A stretch of DNA of 64,000 bases, taken from assembly GCA_032821775.1 (NCBI GenBank), contig JAVLRN010000001.1:682001-746000 (forward strand). Reading direction: 5' to 3'. The position numbers were made by a program, and so were the translations under genes. The notes beneath the pieces are model-generated. The model worked only from the letters and a program-made list of their open reading frames with translations. It was not told where the DNA came from and did not search any database. This stretch comes from Sanguinoderma infundibulare. Taxonomy: Eukaryota > Basidiomycota > Agaricomycetes > Polyporales > Polyporaceae. Of this stretch, positions 1-11,103 are shown in pieces (within the stretch, counting starts at the first letter, position 1; each line of letters starts with the position of its first letter).

Positions 1-1512
1 TGTGGCCACTTCCGGCTAAATGCCAGTCCTCAACATAAGGCAGAAGACGAACCTCCCCAATGATCTGCAACAGCTGCGACCGACTACCCTCCAGAGCCTT
101 CGCAACCCGGGGGAGACTTTGTACAATGTTCCTGAGGTTAAGCATTTGTGCCACCTTCGCTGAAGCCAGTTTTGCGTTGCTGACTTCGCGAACTTCGAAT
201 GAGGCAAGCTACGTCTGACATGCGTTATGGAGGTCGGGGGTAAGTTCCCAGGATACGCACCGAACAAATGAGCTTGTCGAAATCAAGCTTATTCAGGGAT
301 TTCAGGGCATCCTTGACGTCAGCGAAGCGCTCTTCGGTTCGTATGAGTTCTGATCAGAATGGAATTCTTCAACCAGAGGGTGACATAGGGGCAGCCAAGT
401 GGACGTACCCTCGACTACATCTAGTCGCGCCTCGAGGGAAGGTTTCACTGAGAGCGTAAGAACATTCTGGTCCAACAACCTAGTCGTGCCAGGCTCACCG
501 GTGATGGGAGCCAAGATATTGACTCTCAACAACCTTGCACCCATGGACGTATAGGTGTGATTCAACAACCTACGCATACGTTCAGCTCGTACTCCACGAA
601 CCCAAGGGGCCGAGCCATACCCGAAGAGAGAATGTGCGCTTTTCCTTACTGACGTATTTCCGACCAGCTCTAGGTTGCGAGCAGTGTCAGAATCGATCAT
701 CATTGTTCCTTCGACCTGGGTGTATCGGATGAGCAGAGAAGACGCAGCGAATCGCACGTTCAGTTTGAGTTCGGTATGCTTAAAGAGTGCGCTAGCCGCC
801 GAAAGTGCATAGTACCTGCAAAGTTGGTCGGCACGCAAGAAATGCTACGATCAAGGCGCATATACCCACTTGTTCGAGACGGCGACAAGAGTGGCAGCGC
901 GTTCGTCATTGTCAACCATGAGCTGGTTGATGAAATCCAACCCTGGCATAGGCTTCAGTTGCCTTTTCGCAGGCGACAGTTGCAAACACTCACCTGCACT
1001 GTCACTCCAATATTTACGCATGACGGGCTCGACAGGCACGCCGTCGAATTCATCCATGATGCATTGCACGAGAAGAGACGTCTTCTGGGGCGTTTTCGCT
1101 CCAGAAACGAGCGAAACGTCGGATATGGCCATGAAGGTATCGGGGACGAGAACGATAGAAGGATAATGAAGATGCATCTGATGCAAAGTCTTGACATAGG
1201 TCGGAGAATCCGCCAGCTTATTTGCCACAATGAATCGCTGACGAAGAGATGAGTGTATGCGGGGTTGCGGACACTCACCTGGATCAGAGTGACTCTGCCC
1301 GTGTCCTTGTCTAGTGCAGCAATGCCAACTTCCCTTGCTACGCCACGTCCCTCGATGACTGCCACTACGTAGCTACAGTCATGCCTAGAAGAGGCTGCCG
1401 TCTGGGGCCTGGCGGTGTTGGGTCGCGAATGGGAGGTCCTTGGGCGGGAGAGGATTGTGCCGGGACGAGAGGACGAAGGGCGGCCGGTCTCTGTGTTGGC
1501 GAGAAGGGACAT
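1..1512 (-). CDS. MSH4: MutS homologue MSH4, 5' part (meiotic crossover factor); runs off the window
   Basis: MSH4 pairs with MSH5 to form a sliding clamp that stabilises recombination intermediates in meiosis; it does not do mismatch repair. The chosen start (ATG at 1510-1512) is followed by a Ser/Arg/Pro-rich tail and then VVAVIEGRGVAREVGIAALD, the beginning of the MSH4 mismatch-domain region. After introns come LADSPTYVKTLHQMH, then LDFINQLMVDN, then IRYTQVEGTMMIDSDTARNL followed by LLNHTYTSMGARLLRVNIL, which is the MutS core-domain signature with the MSH4-type spelling. Introns are visible near 1278 (GTGAGTGTCC donor), near 988 and near 650. The 3' half with the ATPase and clamp domains lies left of base 1. 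An in-frame ATG upstream at 1674 would add about 54 unconserved residues. VPS72 ends 168 bases upstream on the same strand. Confidence 0.85.
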
Positions 1513-1680
1513 GGGATGAAGGAAAGAATGGGGTAAAGACCAGACTATCCATTCGCGCTTCATACCCATTCGCCCATCACGTGAGCGCGACATAACAGGC
1601 ATCGACTCAGTACACTGCTCAAAAGTCGCTTCAAGAGAGTATATCGACCTAAAACAAATTATACGGACAAGCACAGACTG

Positions 1681-3562
1681 CTACGCACTGCTCTGTGAGA
1701 ACACACTTCCCTCCCTCGAAACGTAGCACTCCAGACTCGAGCTCCAGGCATGTTCGTGTCTCAGCACCTTGCTTAACACCCTGTACGCTTCCAAGTCCGC
1801 ATATGGTACGTTCGTCCGCGGGTCGAGATACTTGGCCACTTTGCCCGTGATTGGGCATGTCTGCGTCGGCCGCGCTGTCGACTCAGTATAGTGAGTACCC
1901 CATCGGCAATCTTTAAGCATTACACATACCGAAAGGTCGCCCCTTGGTGATGTAAACACGGCAGTTCTCCCAGTCTGCATGGTCACCGAACATCGCCGTC
2001 ATGGTCGTATGCCACGATGGCCGTGAGTTCTTTTCCGACTGCGTGGTTTCGTGCACCACGTATTGCTTCGCGACAGTCTCTTTGCGTTCAATTGGTTTGC
2101 TTGGCGGCGGCGGAGCTGCAAATGGTGTAGGCGCAGTCGTCGGCGTCGAGGTACGTGCTGGCGTCTGAGGCTGTGGAGTGGCTGTTGGCTGAGCAGGGAC
2201 AGATGCATATGTGGGCGGAATGTATGTAGGCAGTGCGTAAGTAGATTGCGCCGGATACGCAGGCGTGGAGTATGCTGTTGAGGGTGTATACGACGTCGCT
2301 GGTCCACCTGGCGGCGAGGATACGTTCACGGGCGTTGCCGGAGGCAGCGGAGACTGGTAATGCGCAGATGGATCAGAAATCGGAGGCCACTGTTGGAATG
2401 GCGATGGCCGTGGAGCCATTGAAGCATACTGGGAAGGATGTAGTGCAAGAGTATTTGAATGCCGAGCAGGGGTGTACGAGTATGGAGTTGGCGTCGACGG
2501 GGAAGTGAGTGCTGGGGACGGCGAGGTTGGAGGAGGATAGCGATAAGGAACATATGGATTTGTTGGCGCCGAAGGGGGAGCTGGAGGTGGGGGCGGCTGC
2601 ACCAATGCCGTGACTTCTTCCTTCTTACTCACCCACCTTACCAGAGGTCCTTGCACGCTCGCGCGCACCACCCGTGCCTTCTTTCGTTTCTCCTCCTCGA
2701 GAGAGAGATAGTTCTTGTGCTGTTCGATGTTTCCTTCCTCCATACTCAACGCGCGCATCATGAGCTCCTCTTGTGTAGGCGCTTTGATCTTGGTCTTCAT
2801 ACGCTTCGGTATAGAAGCTTGCTGCAGCATACGAAGTGTCTAGTGAGAAGAGACGAGCCTGGAAGATATGTCAGGCATGCGGACCTTGCGTAACTCATCC
2901 CTAGCTCGAGTGAATGTTGCAGAAGTATTCGCAACAGTATGTGCGCGCGTACTGTGCCGCTTTCCTCCTCCAACAGGTGTGGCCGACGCAGTCCCGTCCT
3001 CGGTCTCTACACCTCCTTCGAGGACCTCGCCGGTTTCTGCATTGACCGCCATTCCAAGAGAGACGCGTCGCTTGAGCCTCTTCTCTCCTTTTGGCTTGTC
3101 ATGCGGTGGCGCGATAACAGTGGGGTTGAAGGTCGCCGCTTGTCGAGCATGAGCAAGTGCGGTAATGCGTTCGAGTTGTGTTCTAGCCGTCTATCAAGAA
3201 GGCTTGGTTCATGATTGAATGTGGGGAAGAGCCGATGGACAGATATGAGGTTACCTTGCGCACGCGCGACTCTTCCTGACGTATCAGTTTCTCAGCAGCC
3301 GCATCCACATCCTCTTGCTCGCCCTCCTCATCCGTTGATTCGAAGTCGGACCCGAAAATGTCCTCTTCGTCTGTTCCATGAGTGTAGTGAGCATGCCAGC
3401 GAGCTGTGGAGGACGTTTCAACACACCCTTGTCTAGCGCAAAGTCCGCATCCTCATCTACGTCCATGCCGACGTCCTCAGCCTTGAACTCAGCAAGAGCG
3501 GCCTCCATGCGGTTGCCCGCAGTGCTACGCTTCGAGCGGCGCGTAACCAGCGAGTCGTCCAT
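1681..3562 (-). CDS. VPS72: VPS72/YL1 homologue, SWR1 chromatin-remodelling complex subunit
   Basis: YL1/Swc2 binds H2A.Z-H2B and helps the SWR1 complex deposit H2A.Z. The protein opens with LVTRRSKRSTAGNRMEAALA, the typical YL1 N-terminal motif, followed by an acidic stretch (AEDVGMDVDEDADFALD, later a Glu/Asp-rich block near 3340). The middle is basic (KKARVVRASVQGPLVRW), then a long Pro/Ala/Thr/Ser-rich low-complexity segment at about 2100-2600. The last exon carries TCPITGKVAKYLDPRTNVPY followed by ADLEAYRVLSKVL, the YL1_C domain. The start is the ATG at 3560-3562; the stop is at 1681-1683. Several introns are present (for example after the acidic exon and before the YL1_C exon). The start faces the decayed NTPase locus, so the promoter lies in the short gap to its right. 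Confidence 0.88.
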
Positions 3563-3655
3563 GTCGGCGGTTCAGGAAGATGTCAGATATCAAAAGGAAT
3601 GAGTGGCCCAAGAGTGGACGCAGGACTTGAACAAACGGTCATCTTCAGCCCAGTC

Positions 3656-5002
3656 ACCGATGCCCTCGTCGGCTTCTGAATACAACAAGTGCAAACAACG
3701 TCAAAGGAGGCTCATTCAAGTTCAAAACCCTCTTTCTTTGGTACCTCCTGGTCCGCGCAGCTGTTGCAACAAGGACAAATCGTCTTGCTCCATACGCCCG
3801 ACGCCCAACTCTTCTTTTACTTCGATGGCGTCTGCGTGTTACTCCAAAAGCGCGCATGCAGGAATGTCCTGGCATACTACCCAGAATGGCTGCGTCTGGT
3901 TCCTTCTGGACATCTTACCCGCTTCTATTGTCCCAGACACTGTATATGGGAAGGGATTGTTCCCTGTCCAAGGCCCGTTCACCGATCCGGCATTCTATTC
4001 CACTGGCAAAAGATTCGGTATCCGACCTTTACCGCCTTTCTATTATGGTCTGGCGATGAGTTGAAGAAAGGGTACAATGTCTTCCCATGTTTGATCATTT
4101 ACATTTGTTAATTTCGTCGTTTCGCCAGCCTACAACTACTTCCTGAATCGGACGGGTTCAAAGCTGATCTAACCCAGTACCTCACGTCGTGGACCCACCC
4201 ATCTCCCGTTCCCGGTCCGGATCATGTCCACTTTCATCGCCTCAAATCATTCTACGGGGAACGACCTCCTCGATCCCTCAAGGAAGCCATCGGGAGTTTA
4301 GCGGACGACGCAATCGCCCATTTCGGTCACACTCCTCGGGAAGTTTTCCAAGCGATACGTGTGGACTTCGAGCAGGTCCAGTCATGGCACGATGAGGTAC
4401 CCCGTACCTCATCTGCAGAGCTGACGAAGATGCTGAAGGGAATCATGAGCCGGGGCCATATTTCGTTGGACCAAGCCTCAGAACGTGTCGTCGTCAAACC
4501 TCGCACAAAGCTTGGACGTCCGATGGGCCCTCCGCACACAGCTCAGAGGGGCTACTGAAGCTGAGAAACAGGCGGTCAAACAGGGCGCACGGCTAGCTTC
4601 TGGATTATCACCATTGTCGGGCTCGGTGCGAGGGGGGCTTGGGAAGCGGCGACTGGATGAGGCAGAGCAGCGGGGCTTCAACTCTCCGCCATTGGCCCAA
4701 AAGTTGAAGGCCGCCTCCAACTCGAGGAATGAAGTGTAGGTTCGGGTTCACTACGTCCTTGTTCGTTCCGAAGGCATTTTGGACGCGGACCCTCTCTGTC
4801 GCTGGACTCACCGGCGGAGTGGGATAGCTACACCGAAGAAGTCGATCTTCGCGGAGACGGATATCTGCTGGAGATCCTCGTAGAAGTGCGTACATATCGC
4901 TCATCGCTGCTGTTTTCGAAGTTCGCCCTTGCTGACTTCTGCTGTCTCCAGTCGGGGAATAAGTCCCTCATGCAGGCTCTCTTGGACCTCCAGAATCCAT
5001 AG
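3656..5002 (+). pseudogene. Decayed P-loop NTPase of the Agaricomycete Crinkler/RHS-like type
   Basis: No single frame gives a believable protein, but conserved-looking pieces appear in order across three frames. They are KTLFLWYLLVR (3724-3756), LLQQGQIVLLHTPDAQLFFY (about 3762-3821), YSKSAHAGMSWHTTQNGCVW (about 3840-3900), then LWSGDELKKG joined over a good 57-base intron (4072-4128) to LQLLPESDGFKADLTQYL, HFHRLKSFYGERPPRSLKEA, and later SLDVRWALRTQLRGATEAEK and GLSPLSGSVRGG. The ending YTEEVDLRGDGYLLEILVE joins over an intron to a short tail with stop at 5000-5002. Frame changes fall near 3757, 3825, 4043 and 4480 where no normal-sized intron fits. From memory, the HF-x-LK-x-FYG-x-x-PPRSL block and the KT-LFL-LL-R block resemble Crinkler/RHS-like ATPases that are multicopy in Agaricomycetes; the family call is an inference. 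The Walker A region lacks a clear GxxGxGK. Confidence 0.45.
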
Positions 5003-5277
5003 CGATCGCCCCTCAATCTTATGTAAATTTATTGTAGACGAGCATATAGTATATACTAGTAAGGTAGACAATATATCGAGATTTCCGTCATCGTATTCAG
5101 TATCAGAACGAAGTACTTGAGTGCACCAATGGTCTAGGTTCGACTGACTACTGGTACTATTTTGCCGCGCGTCTGAGTTGGCATCGGTTGCAGACGCCGA
5201 TACTCACCTTCTGCTGGACGCTCACGACCACTTCCTCCGGTCCCTCCTCCTGGACTTGCACTGCCTTGCACGTCGCC

Positions 5278-5860
5278 ATGCCTAGGAAACCAAAGACGAT
5301 CCCAGGCCCGTCGCGCTTGTCTGGGATCCTTGCCCGCCTGACGCAGGAGCCGCGTCCTTTCCTCCCGAACTTGAAGAGCCTCAAGCTCACGTACGCGTAC
5401 CGGAACGATCACTTTGGCGCACGGTACGTCCAGCCTAGTTGCACCTTGCTCCGGTACACAATGTCAACTGGAGCGTTACGAATTTAGACATTTCGTGAAA
5501 GAGGACCTCCCGCGGATACGGTACGCGAACCCGACCGTCGACATCCATGTCGACAAGCTGCCCAAGACGCCGGCGGAGACGTGGAAGCCCGAGATGGTCG
5601 TTGAGATGAGTGCGTATGCCCCTCCTTTATGTTTTATTGCTGCGTTTCTGAGTTTGCGGGGGTGTGTAGAGAACGGAACGACTACCACGGTCGACATGGA
5701 GGGCAAGTGGTCGTCGGCCATCTACAACGAGCTCATGAACCTCACCGCGGGTTCCTGGTGGCAGAAGTGGAAGAACGAGCAAGGTGTCACTGGGCGACGC
5801 GCACCCCCGCCACGACCCCCGCCACAAAAGAAGACAGGCGTGTCTGCTGTGCTGCCATAA
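5278..5860 (+). CDS. Mitochondrial ribosomal protein with L51/S25/CI-B8 domain (mL61/MRP49-like)
   Basis: Likely a small subunit or large-subunit-associated mitoribosomal protein of the thioredoxin-like L51/S25/CI-B8 fold, closest in style to fungal MRP49 (mL61). Exon 1 starts at ATG 5278 (MPRKPKTIPGPSRLSGIL) and ends in FGAR. An intron with GTACGT donor and TTTAG acceptor (to 5487) joins it to HFVKEDLPRIRYANPTVDIH, giving the family core GARHF-x5-LP-x2-RYANP. A second intron (GTGCGT to TGTAG near 5670) joins VEM to NGTTTTVDMEGKW. The frame closes at a stop ending at 5860, with a Pro-rich tail of about 20 residues that is unlike the core and could be partly intron if a further splice exists. 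The related complex I subunit NDUFA2 shares the fold, but the basic N-terminus and context favour a ribosomal protein. Confidence 0.7.
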
Positions 5861-6065
5861 CGTCCTCGTCTCCGACGTCCAGTATGTTACCCCACTCATT
5901 ACCCTACATACACCTACGCAGACGCTGTAATCTCATTGCTCATGTTCACACAATCGCGCCCGGATTTTTGATTGGCCATGAGACTTATGTTTATGACGCC
6001 GTGAACACCAGTACGAGTACATGACACCCAACAATACAATGAGCTAAGTCCGAGGGCCGTCCTCG

Positions 6066-7292
6066 TCAAGCTGCGAACCAATTCGCGACCCAAATGATGA
6101 ACCCGATGCCCACAATCAATGCGGAAAGGTCATCGAAGAAGACCCCGCCTATTTGGAGGTACTTGAGACCATTCGTGATGATCGCGGGTAATGGCGGAGG
6201 GAGGTGCGGCAATGCGAATGTGAGCAGCATTGGGGGCTGGATAGGATCCTACAAGTGCACGACCAAATTAGGAATGGGAACCGGGACGACGGGATGTGCG
6301 ATACGTACAAGTCTCGTGAATATGCGCCATGTATGGAGTATGAGCGCGAGGGTGGTGAACGCCCAGAAGAACGGCTGCGGGGTTGACGTGTCAATCGAAT
6401 ACAGCGAACGCGCATCAGAAAGAGAGGGAACAGGTAACGCACCACGGTCTGCACGCCCAACCCGTCTTCTGGATTCTTCCAGCTCAGGTCTGCCCACCGC
6501 CTCCATTGGGACACTTGTGAGCCATGCGTCTTCGCGTCAAACACGTCTGGTTCCTTCCAAAGGGCAAAGTAGGCGAGGAGGGCCCAAGCCGAGATTATGT
6601 GGATTACTGGCATAAGTTTCTGGAGGAGCGTCTTGGGTTTTGGCGGCGCGGCCTCGGAGGGTGTTGTGCCTGCACCAGGGAATTGGAAGCCTGGAGGGGC
6701 GCCAGCACCTCCTTGTTGCAATGCTGTCATTAGAGCGGCCATTGGGTCGTCGAGTGGAGGGGGCGCAGAGGATGGAGGGACGGAAGAGGCAACTGCAGTA
6801 GTTGATGACGCTATGGACGAAGCGCGTGGACGCTGCTGCTCTGGAGCGGGACCTGGTGCGGAGAATCGTCCGGAGGCAGCGGCACCGAGAAAGGCGTTCA
6901 TCAACTGTTGCTGCTGCTCCTCTGTCCAGACGGAAGGGTCAGGAGCAGAGGTGCCGAGGCCAGCGGCTTGGAATGGGGATCCGTGCTGTGCTTGGGTGCC
7001 GCTGACGTTGCGCGAACCTGGAGTCGAGGCGGGGGGAGTAGGCATGTCTGACGTTTCACCAACAAAGTTGGTCATGCCGGTTCGATTGGGTAATGGTGGG
7101 GTGACTTTTTGGGACGGATCGTGAGTGAAACCGAGGAGAGAAGAAATGACGGTGCAGGGGCGTACCATCTCTCATGTATGTTGCACCTTCCTCGCCACGA
7201 CCGGAGGTGGTGATGCGGGACAAGCGGTCGCTGCCGCGAGCAAGGATAGCTTTCCTGCGTGCTTCTGCGCGTGCCCTAGCAGAGTCGGCCAT
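6066..7292 (-). CDS. GET2: GET2/CAMLG-type membrane subunit of the tail-anchored protein insertase
   Basis: GET2 with GET1 forms the ER receptor for GET3 and inserts tail-anchored proteins. The N-terminus shows ARAEARRKAILARGSDRLSR, the basic helix that binds GET3, and the start is the ATG at 7290-7292. After an intron a long Pro/Ser/Ala/Gln-rich cytosolic linker follows (about 6700-7100, including WTEEQQQQLMNAFLG). Then come KLMPVIHIISAWALLAYFAL (first membrane segment), FFWAFTTLALILHTWRIF (second) and, after another intron, a third hydrophobic segment ending WVANWFAA with the stop at 6066-6068. Basic first helix, flexible linker and three C-terminal membrane segments match the family. It diverges from the orphan gene on its right with 280 bases between starts. 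Confidence 0.82.
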
Positions 7293-7572
7293 GGCTGGCG
7301 GGTCGGGCGAGAGGCGTCGACGTGGACTGGAGGTGGAAGTGAAGCAGCGAGTGCCACCGCCGCGGCCACCTCGCGTAGATCACGCTCACCTGTCACCTCA
7401 GCGCCCATCAGGCGCTCATCCCCCGACCCTTGCCAGCAGCCTTGAACGGCCACCTAAGCTTCAACCACGCCTCAACGTTGCACTTTGCGTTTGACTCCAA
7501 ACTCTCGTGAGTAATCTGTTAGTTCGTATCGTGAATACCAATTTAACTGGGTTTCATATAGCTGCATCCCCA

Positions 7573-9683
7573 ATGTCATCGTTCGATATCCACAAAGCTC
7601 TCCGCCTGGATGGTGCGTCCAACTGTGTTCCCAATCACGGCGAGCCTCATTTAACCGCGAGCTCGGTGCAGGGATCCCTACGTTTGTGGATGGCTTGGTC
7701 GCCGCGGAAGACGCTAAGAATACGTTTGTCATCACTTCCCCTAATGCCGAATACGTGCCCGAGATCGTGCAGGGGATTGTCAACGTCGTTCTTCGCTCAG
7801 ATGGGAAGTACGGCCCTGTTGATCCAATCCAGTGGCCGCAAATTTTCACTCAGAGATATTCATACCTCGCCGCTCTGCCTAAAGGGGTTGGAGAAGACCA
7901 TCCTTGGGCTCCGATGTTTCATTCCCCGGTCCCCGAAGACTTTGTGGTGATGCCCGGCACTACTGTGACCGCATTCGGCTTCCTCTCCGCCGCCTTCGTT
8001 AATCCACTCCGCAACTTGGTAACCCAGATGTCGAACAATGTTGCGAACTATCTTGCCGGCCGTGGAGCTGAACAGTGCGAAGATCTCTGTTGGCACGAGT
8101 TGGCTATGCGCCACGCCCTCAGTCGCCTCTCCCTCATGCCGGCGACATTTCCGGACCAGATTCTCCAGGTCGCCGAACTCCAGCGCCATTGGTTATCGTC
8201 CGCGGCCTATCTGGAGTACCAACGAAGGGTGTTCAAGGTGCTGACTGTGGGCCACTTCACGTGCGAAGCCCTCCCGCTGATGGGAGCGTGGACGTCGGAC
8301 CCTAAGACGGTCCAGCTGCTTCTCGACGCCAACATCCCGGTCTGGTTCATTCGCCATCACCATCTTCTACATGACGACATCCGCATCGAGCGTTGCACCT
8401 CTTGTATATCACCATCCACTCTGTGCATGGAGTATTTCCCTGGCATCGATACCGCCGTATTTCAAGGACTAGCCGGCGAGTCTCATCTCAGCGCGATGAT
8501 GCAAGGTGGTCACGGCTATCTGGACATCTCTCGCCAGCCATCTGCCTGCATTTTCAGTCCAGAGGACTATGCTCCCGCCATGTCGAACAGGGAGGCGAAG
8601 TCCGCGGTGCATGCCGCTCGCTCCGGCAGCCGTTCGCCAGTCGTCCAGCGTCCATTGACTTCTGAAGGTGGCCGTGTCGCCCCTCCGGCCCAGTTCCGTC
8701 CCAAGCCATGTGAGTTTTCCCGTTCTCTTCGAGACTGTTAGACCATCAAATCTGACTGCATTCCGATAGACGAACAGCGTGGCAAGACGATCCTCCATCC
8801 GTCCCAAATCCGCGGCCGTGACAAGTTTGTGGAGTTCGCACACAAGTGGATGCCGCCCCCCCTTTCGACATGGACGGACGCTCTATTGGCCGTAGATCGA
8901 TCGATGCAAGCCGCCCCTACAAACAACCAGTGGGGATACTGGATCCCGGAGCCTGCATTGCTCTTAGGACCCAAGGATGAGGTTCGACTTCGGCGGTATC
9001 TAACAAATTGGATTCGGGCCCTTCCGATTTGGCTCTACCTCCTCCACGTTCCTGAATCGGGAGCAACCAAGGTCCCCCCCCAATTTTGGAGATCATTCCT
9101 GAACGGAGTACCTGACGATCCTACGACCGTCACGCGATGTGGCAAGCGCCTCATCGAGATCAGGAACGTGTTTGGTGGGGTGTTTAAAGACGACCAATTT
9201 GCGCTCAACACCGATGAGGCCGTCCTATGGTATGGGCATGTCATCCGAGAGGTGCCGGACAAGGTCGCCTCCAAGGTCATTTGGGAGGTATTTGAACTGG
9301 GATTCCGGTATGAGCTCTTGGCCTTGGATCGTTTCCTGAGACCCTCCGAATCTCGTCCAGAGGAGACTCGCCGCGAGGAGCTCCTGTCCAAAGTTTTCCC
9401 GGGAGCCTGGTTGCGTGCGGTGAACAATCTTCCCAACGCCGAAACCCCGGCTCTTTTCGCGCCGGTACCGCAACGTCGGGCGTCCGCCCTCAACGCCTTT
9501 CGCAATGTGCTTAAGCGATGGCCGGGCTGCCCACCTGCCATTATGTCGGCCACTCCACTCCAGCAGGCCGACTCCGACCAAAGGATTACGGAGCTGGAGA
9601 GTCTACTCGCCTCGTTCTACGTCAATATGTTCTTCTTCTACTCCGGTCGCGCTCCTCTCATTCCGCATTTGTACCCCGCGTAA
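7573..9683 (+). CDS. Large orphan protein, probably an Agaricomycete-specific family
   Basis: I do not recognise a characterised domain. Three exons splice cleanly. Exon 1 (ATG 7573, MSSFDIHKALRLDG) joins over a GTGCGT...GTGCAG intron (about 7613-7671) to IPTFVDGLVAAEDAKNTFVI. The long second exon ends PPAQFRPKP and joins over GTGAGT...GATAG (8710-8769) to YEQRGKTILHPSQIRGRDKF. The frame then stays open to a stop ending at 9683, giving about 660 residues. It has no signal peptide and no clear membrane segment. It is rich in Trp, Pro and aromatic residues, with HHHLLHDD, a C-x2-C-x6-C pattern (CTSCISPSTLC), and WLYLLHVPESGATKVPPQFW. An intact 2-kb reading frame with two good introns argues that it is a real gene. 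Proteins of this style recur in Agaricomycete genomes in my recollection, but no function can be given. Confidence 0.6.
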
Positions 9684-9882
9684 ATAATCATCCGCAATGG
9701 CATTAGCGCGTGTTTCCTCTCTGGCGTTATGATAGACACGTGTTGTGTTTCAAGGTGAGTCGGCACGACACATTCTTCGCCGTTCTTTCACACATTTGCC
9801 AGATGCCGGCGCTCCACTAAAGTGTTAACCACACCTAGTCACCTATTCCAGCCCCTCATCTCGCCGACGAGAATTGTCCACA

Positions 9883-10583
9883 ATGGAACCCTCTGCGTCC
9901 ATCTACAACACCTTTATCCTCAGGTTATACGATTTTATCGTCCTCTTGATCTCTAACACTTTCGCATGGCGCTGCCCGACCCGCACCACCCTCACCCCTT
10001 TCTACGAAAAACACACAAAGGACGCCCGCGCCCACCTCGAGGTAGGCTCCGGCACCGGATATTATCCTGCCAATGCAGCCTCGTCCGGCGCGCTCTCCAA
10101 GACGCGGCTGATTACCCTGTGCGACCTTGACCCAAACACCCTCACGTACTCCGAGAACCGTCTCGCGAGCGTGGGCTACAACGGGTCCATCGACACGCTC
10201 GAGCATAACGTATTCCAGCCGCTTCTTTCCCCGGACATGCGTGGAAAGTCCGACTCGGTCGCGCTCTACTACGTCCTCCATTGCCTCCCTGCAGGGCTCC
10301 TTCCCTCAAAAGGCCAATGCCGTCTTCGCTAATATTGTGCCCGCCCTCGCACCGAATGGCGTCCTATTCGGGTCTACCATCCTCGGCAAGGGTGTGATGC
10401 ACAACTGGCTCGGCTCCTGGCTCACGGCGTTCTACAACAAAAAGGCCGTCTTTGGAAACACGGGGGATTCGGAGGAGGGGCTAAGGCAGGCGCTCGAGGA
10501 AGCGTTTGCGGAGTGGGGAGGTGACGGTCGTCGGAGTGGTCGCCCTGTTCGAGGCAAGGAAGCCAAGGGCTGTCGAGGATTGA
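9883..10583 (+). pseudogene. SAM-dependent methyltransferase with two frame breaks
   Basis: The first frame, from ATG 9883, encodes a class I methyltransferase: ARAHLEVGSGTGYYPA (motif I, SAM-binding glycines), then ITLCDLDPNTLTYSENRLAS (acidic residue after the second strand), then SVALYYVLHCLP (motif IV region). Just after CLP, near 10290-10296, the homologous protein continues one base out of frame as FPQKANAVFANIVPALAPNG and VLFGSTILGKG. A second shift at the G run 10515-10518 is needed to enter EVTVVGVVALFEARKPR, the usual end of this family, with a stop at 10581-10583. An intron cannot explain the first break, because splicing there would remove the conserved YYVLHCLP strand. Fungal homologues are small-molecule methyltransferases, often near secondary-metabolite genes, but no such cluster is seen here. 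Either a recent pseudogene or two single-base assembly errors. Confidence 0.65.
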
Positions 10584-11103
10584 CCGCGGCCCCAGTTCGT
10601 TCCACTTGGGTTACCTACGCCTCGCTTTTGGAATCGCATCACTATTGGGCGGCGAAACAATGTCTCATTTTATGCTCCCATGTTTGCCAGATGTACACTG
10701 CGATAGAGCTTCTTATTCTTCACCTTGCTAGATGACACGATGATACAGTGCATGAATTCACGGAAGCTGGGAATGGAAAAAGGACGAAAGGAAGAAGGAC
10801 AGGTATTCGATCAGACAGTAGTAGGTCGCCCAAAAATCCACACAAGCTAGATGCACTGAACGTAAAAAAACAAAGGGGCTATTGTACCAGTGGATACCGC
10901 AAGGCGTGGGTGACGGTCGTAACGTTATGGTCGTGGTTCAGAGGAAACGTAAACGTGGACATGGCCGGATGGATGGGAGCAGACAGCATTGCACAACATA
11001 CGTAAGATCGTAAGGAAGACAAGTCGCAGCACAGACAGAGGATAGACAACAGGTTATGATAATACTTCTTCCCTTCAGCTCTCGCCTTTCATCTATGGAT
11101 CGC
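10584..11103. other. Intergenic, no gene supported
   Basis: Between the end of the methyltransferase homology and the KAP123 stop I see only short open frames without recognisable motifs. The right part should hold the KAP123 3' untranslated region. Confidence 0.5.

Noticed and set aside
10127..10735. Separate gene in the second frame of the methyltransferase region
   Set aside because: Its convincing part (FPQKANAVFANIV...) is the middle of the same methyltransferase in a shifted frame; the rest is antisensical.
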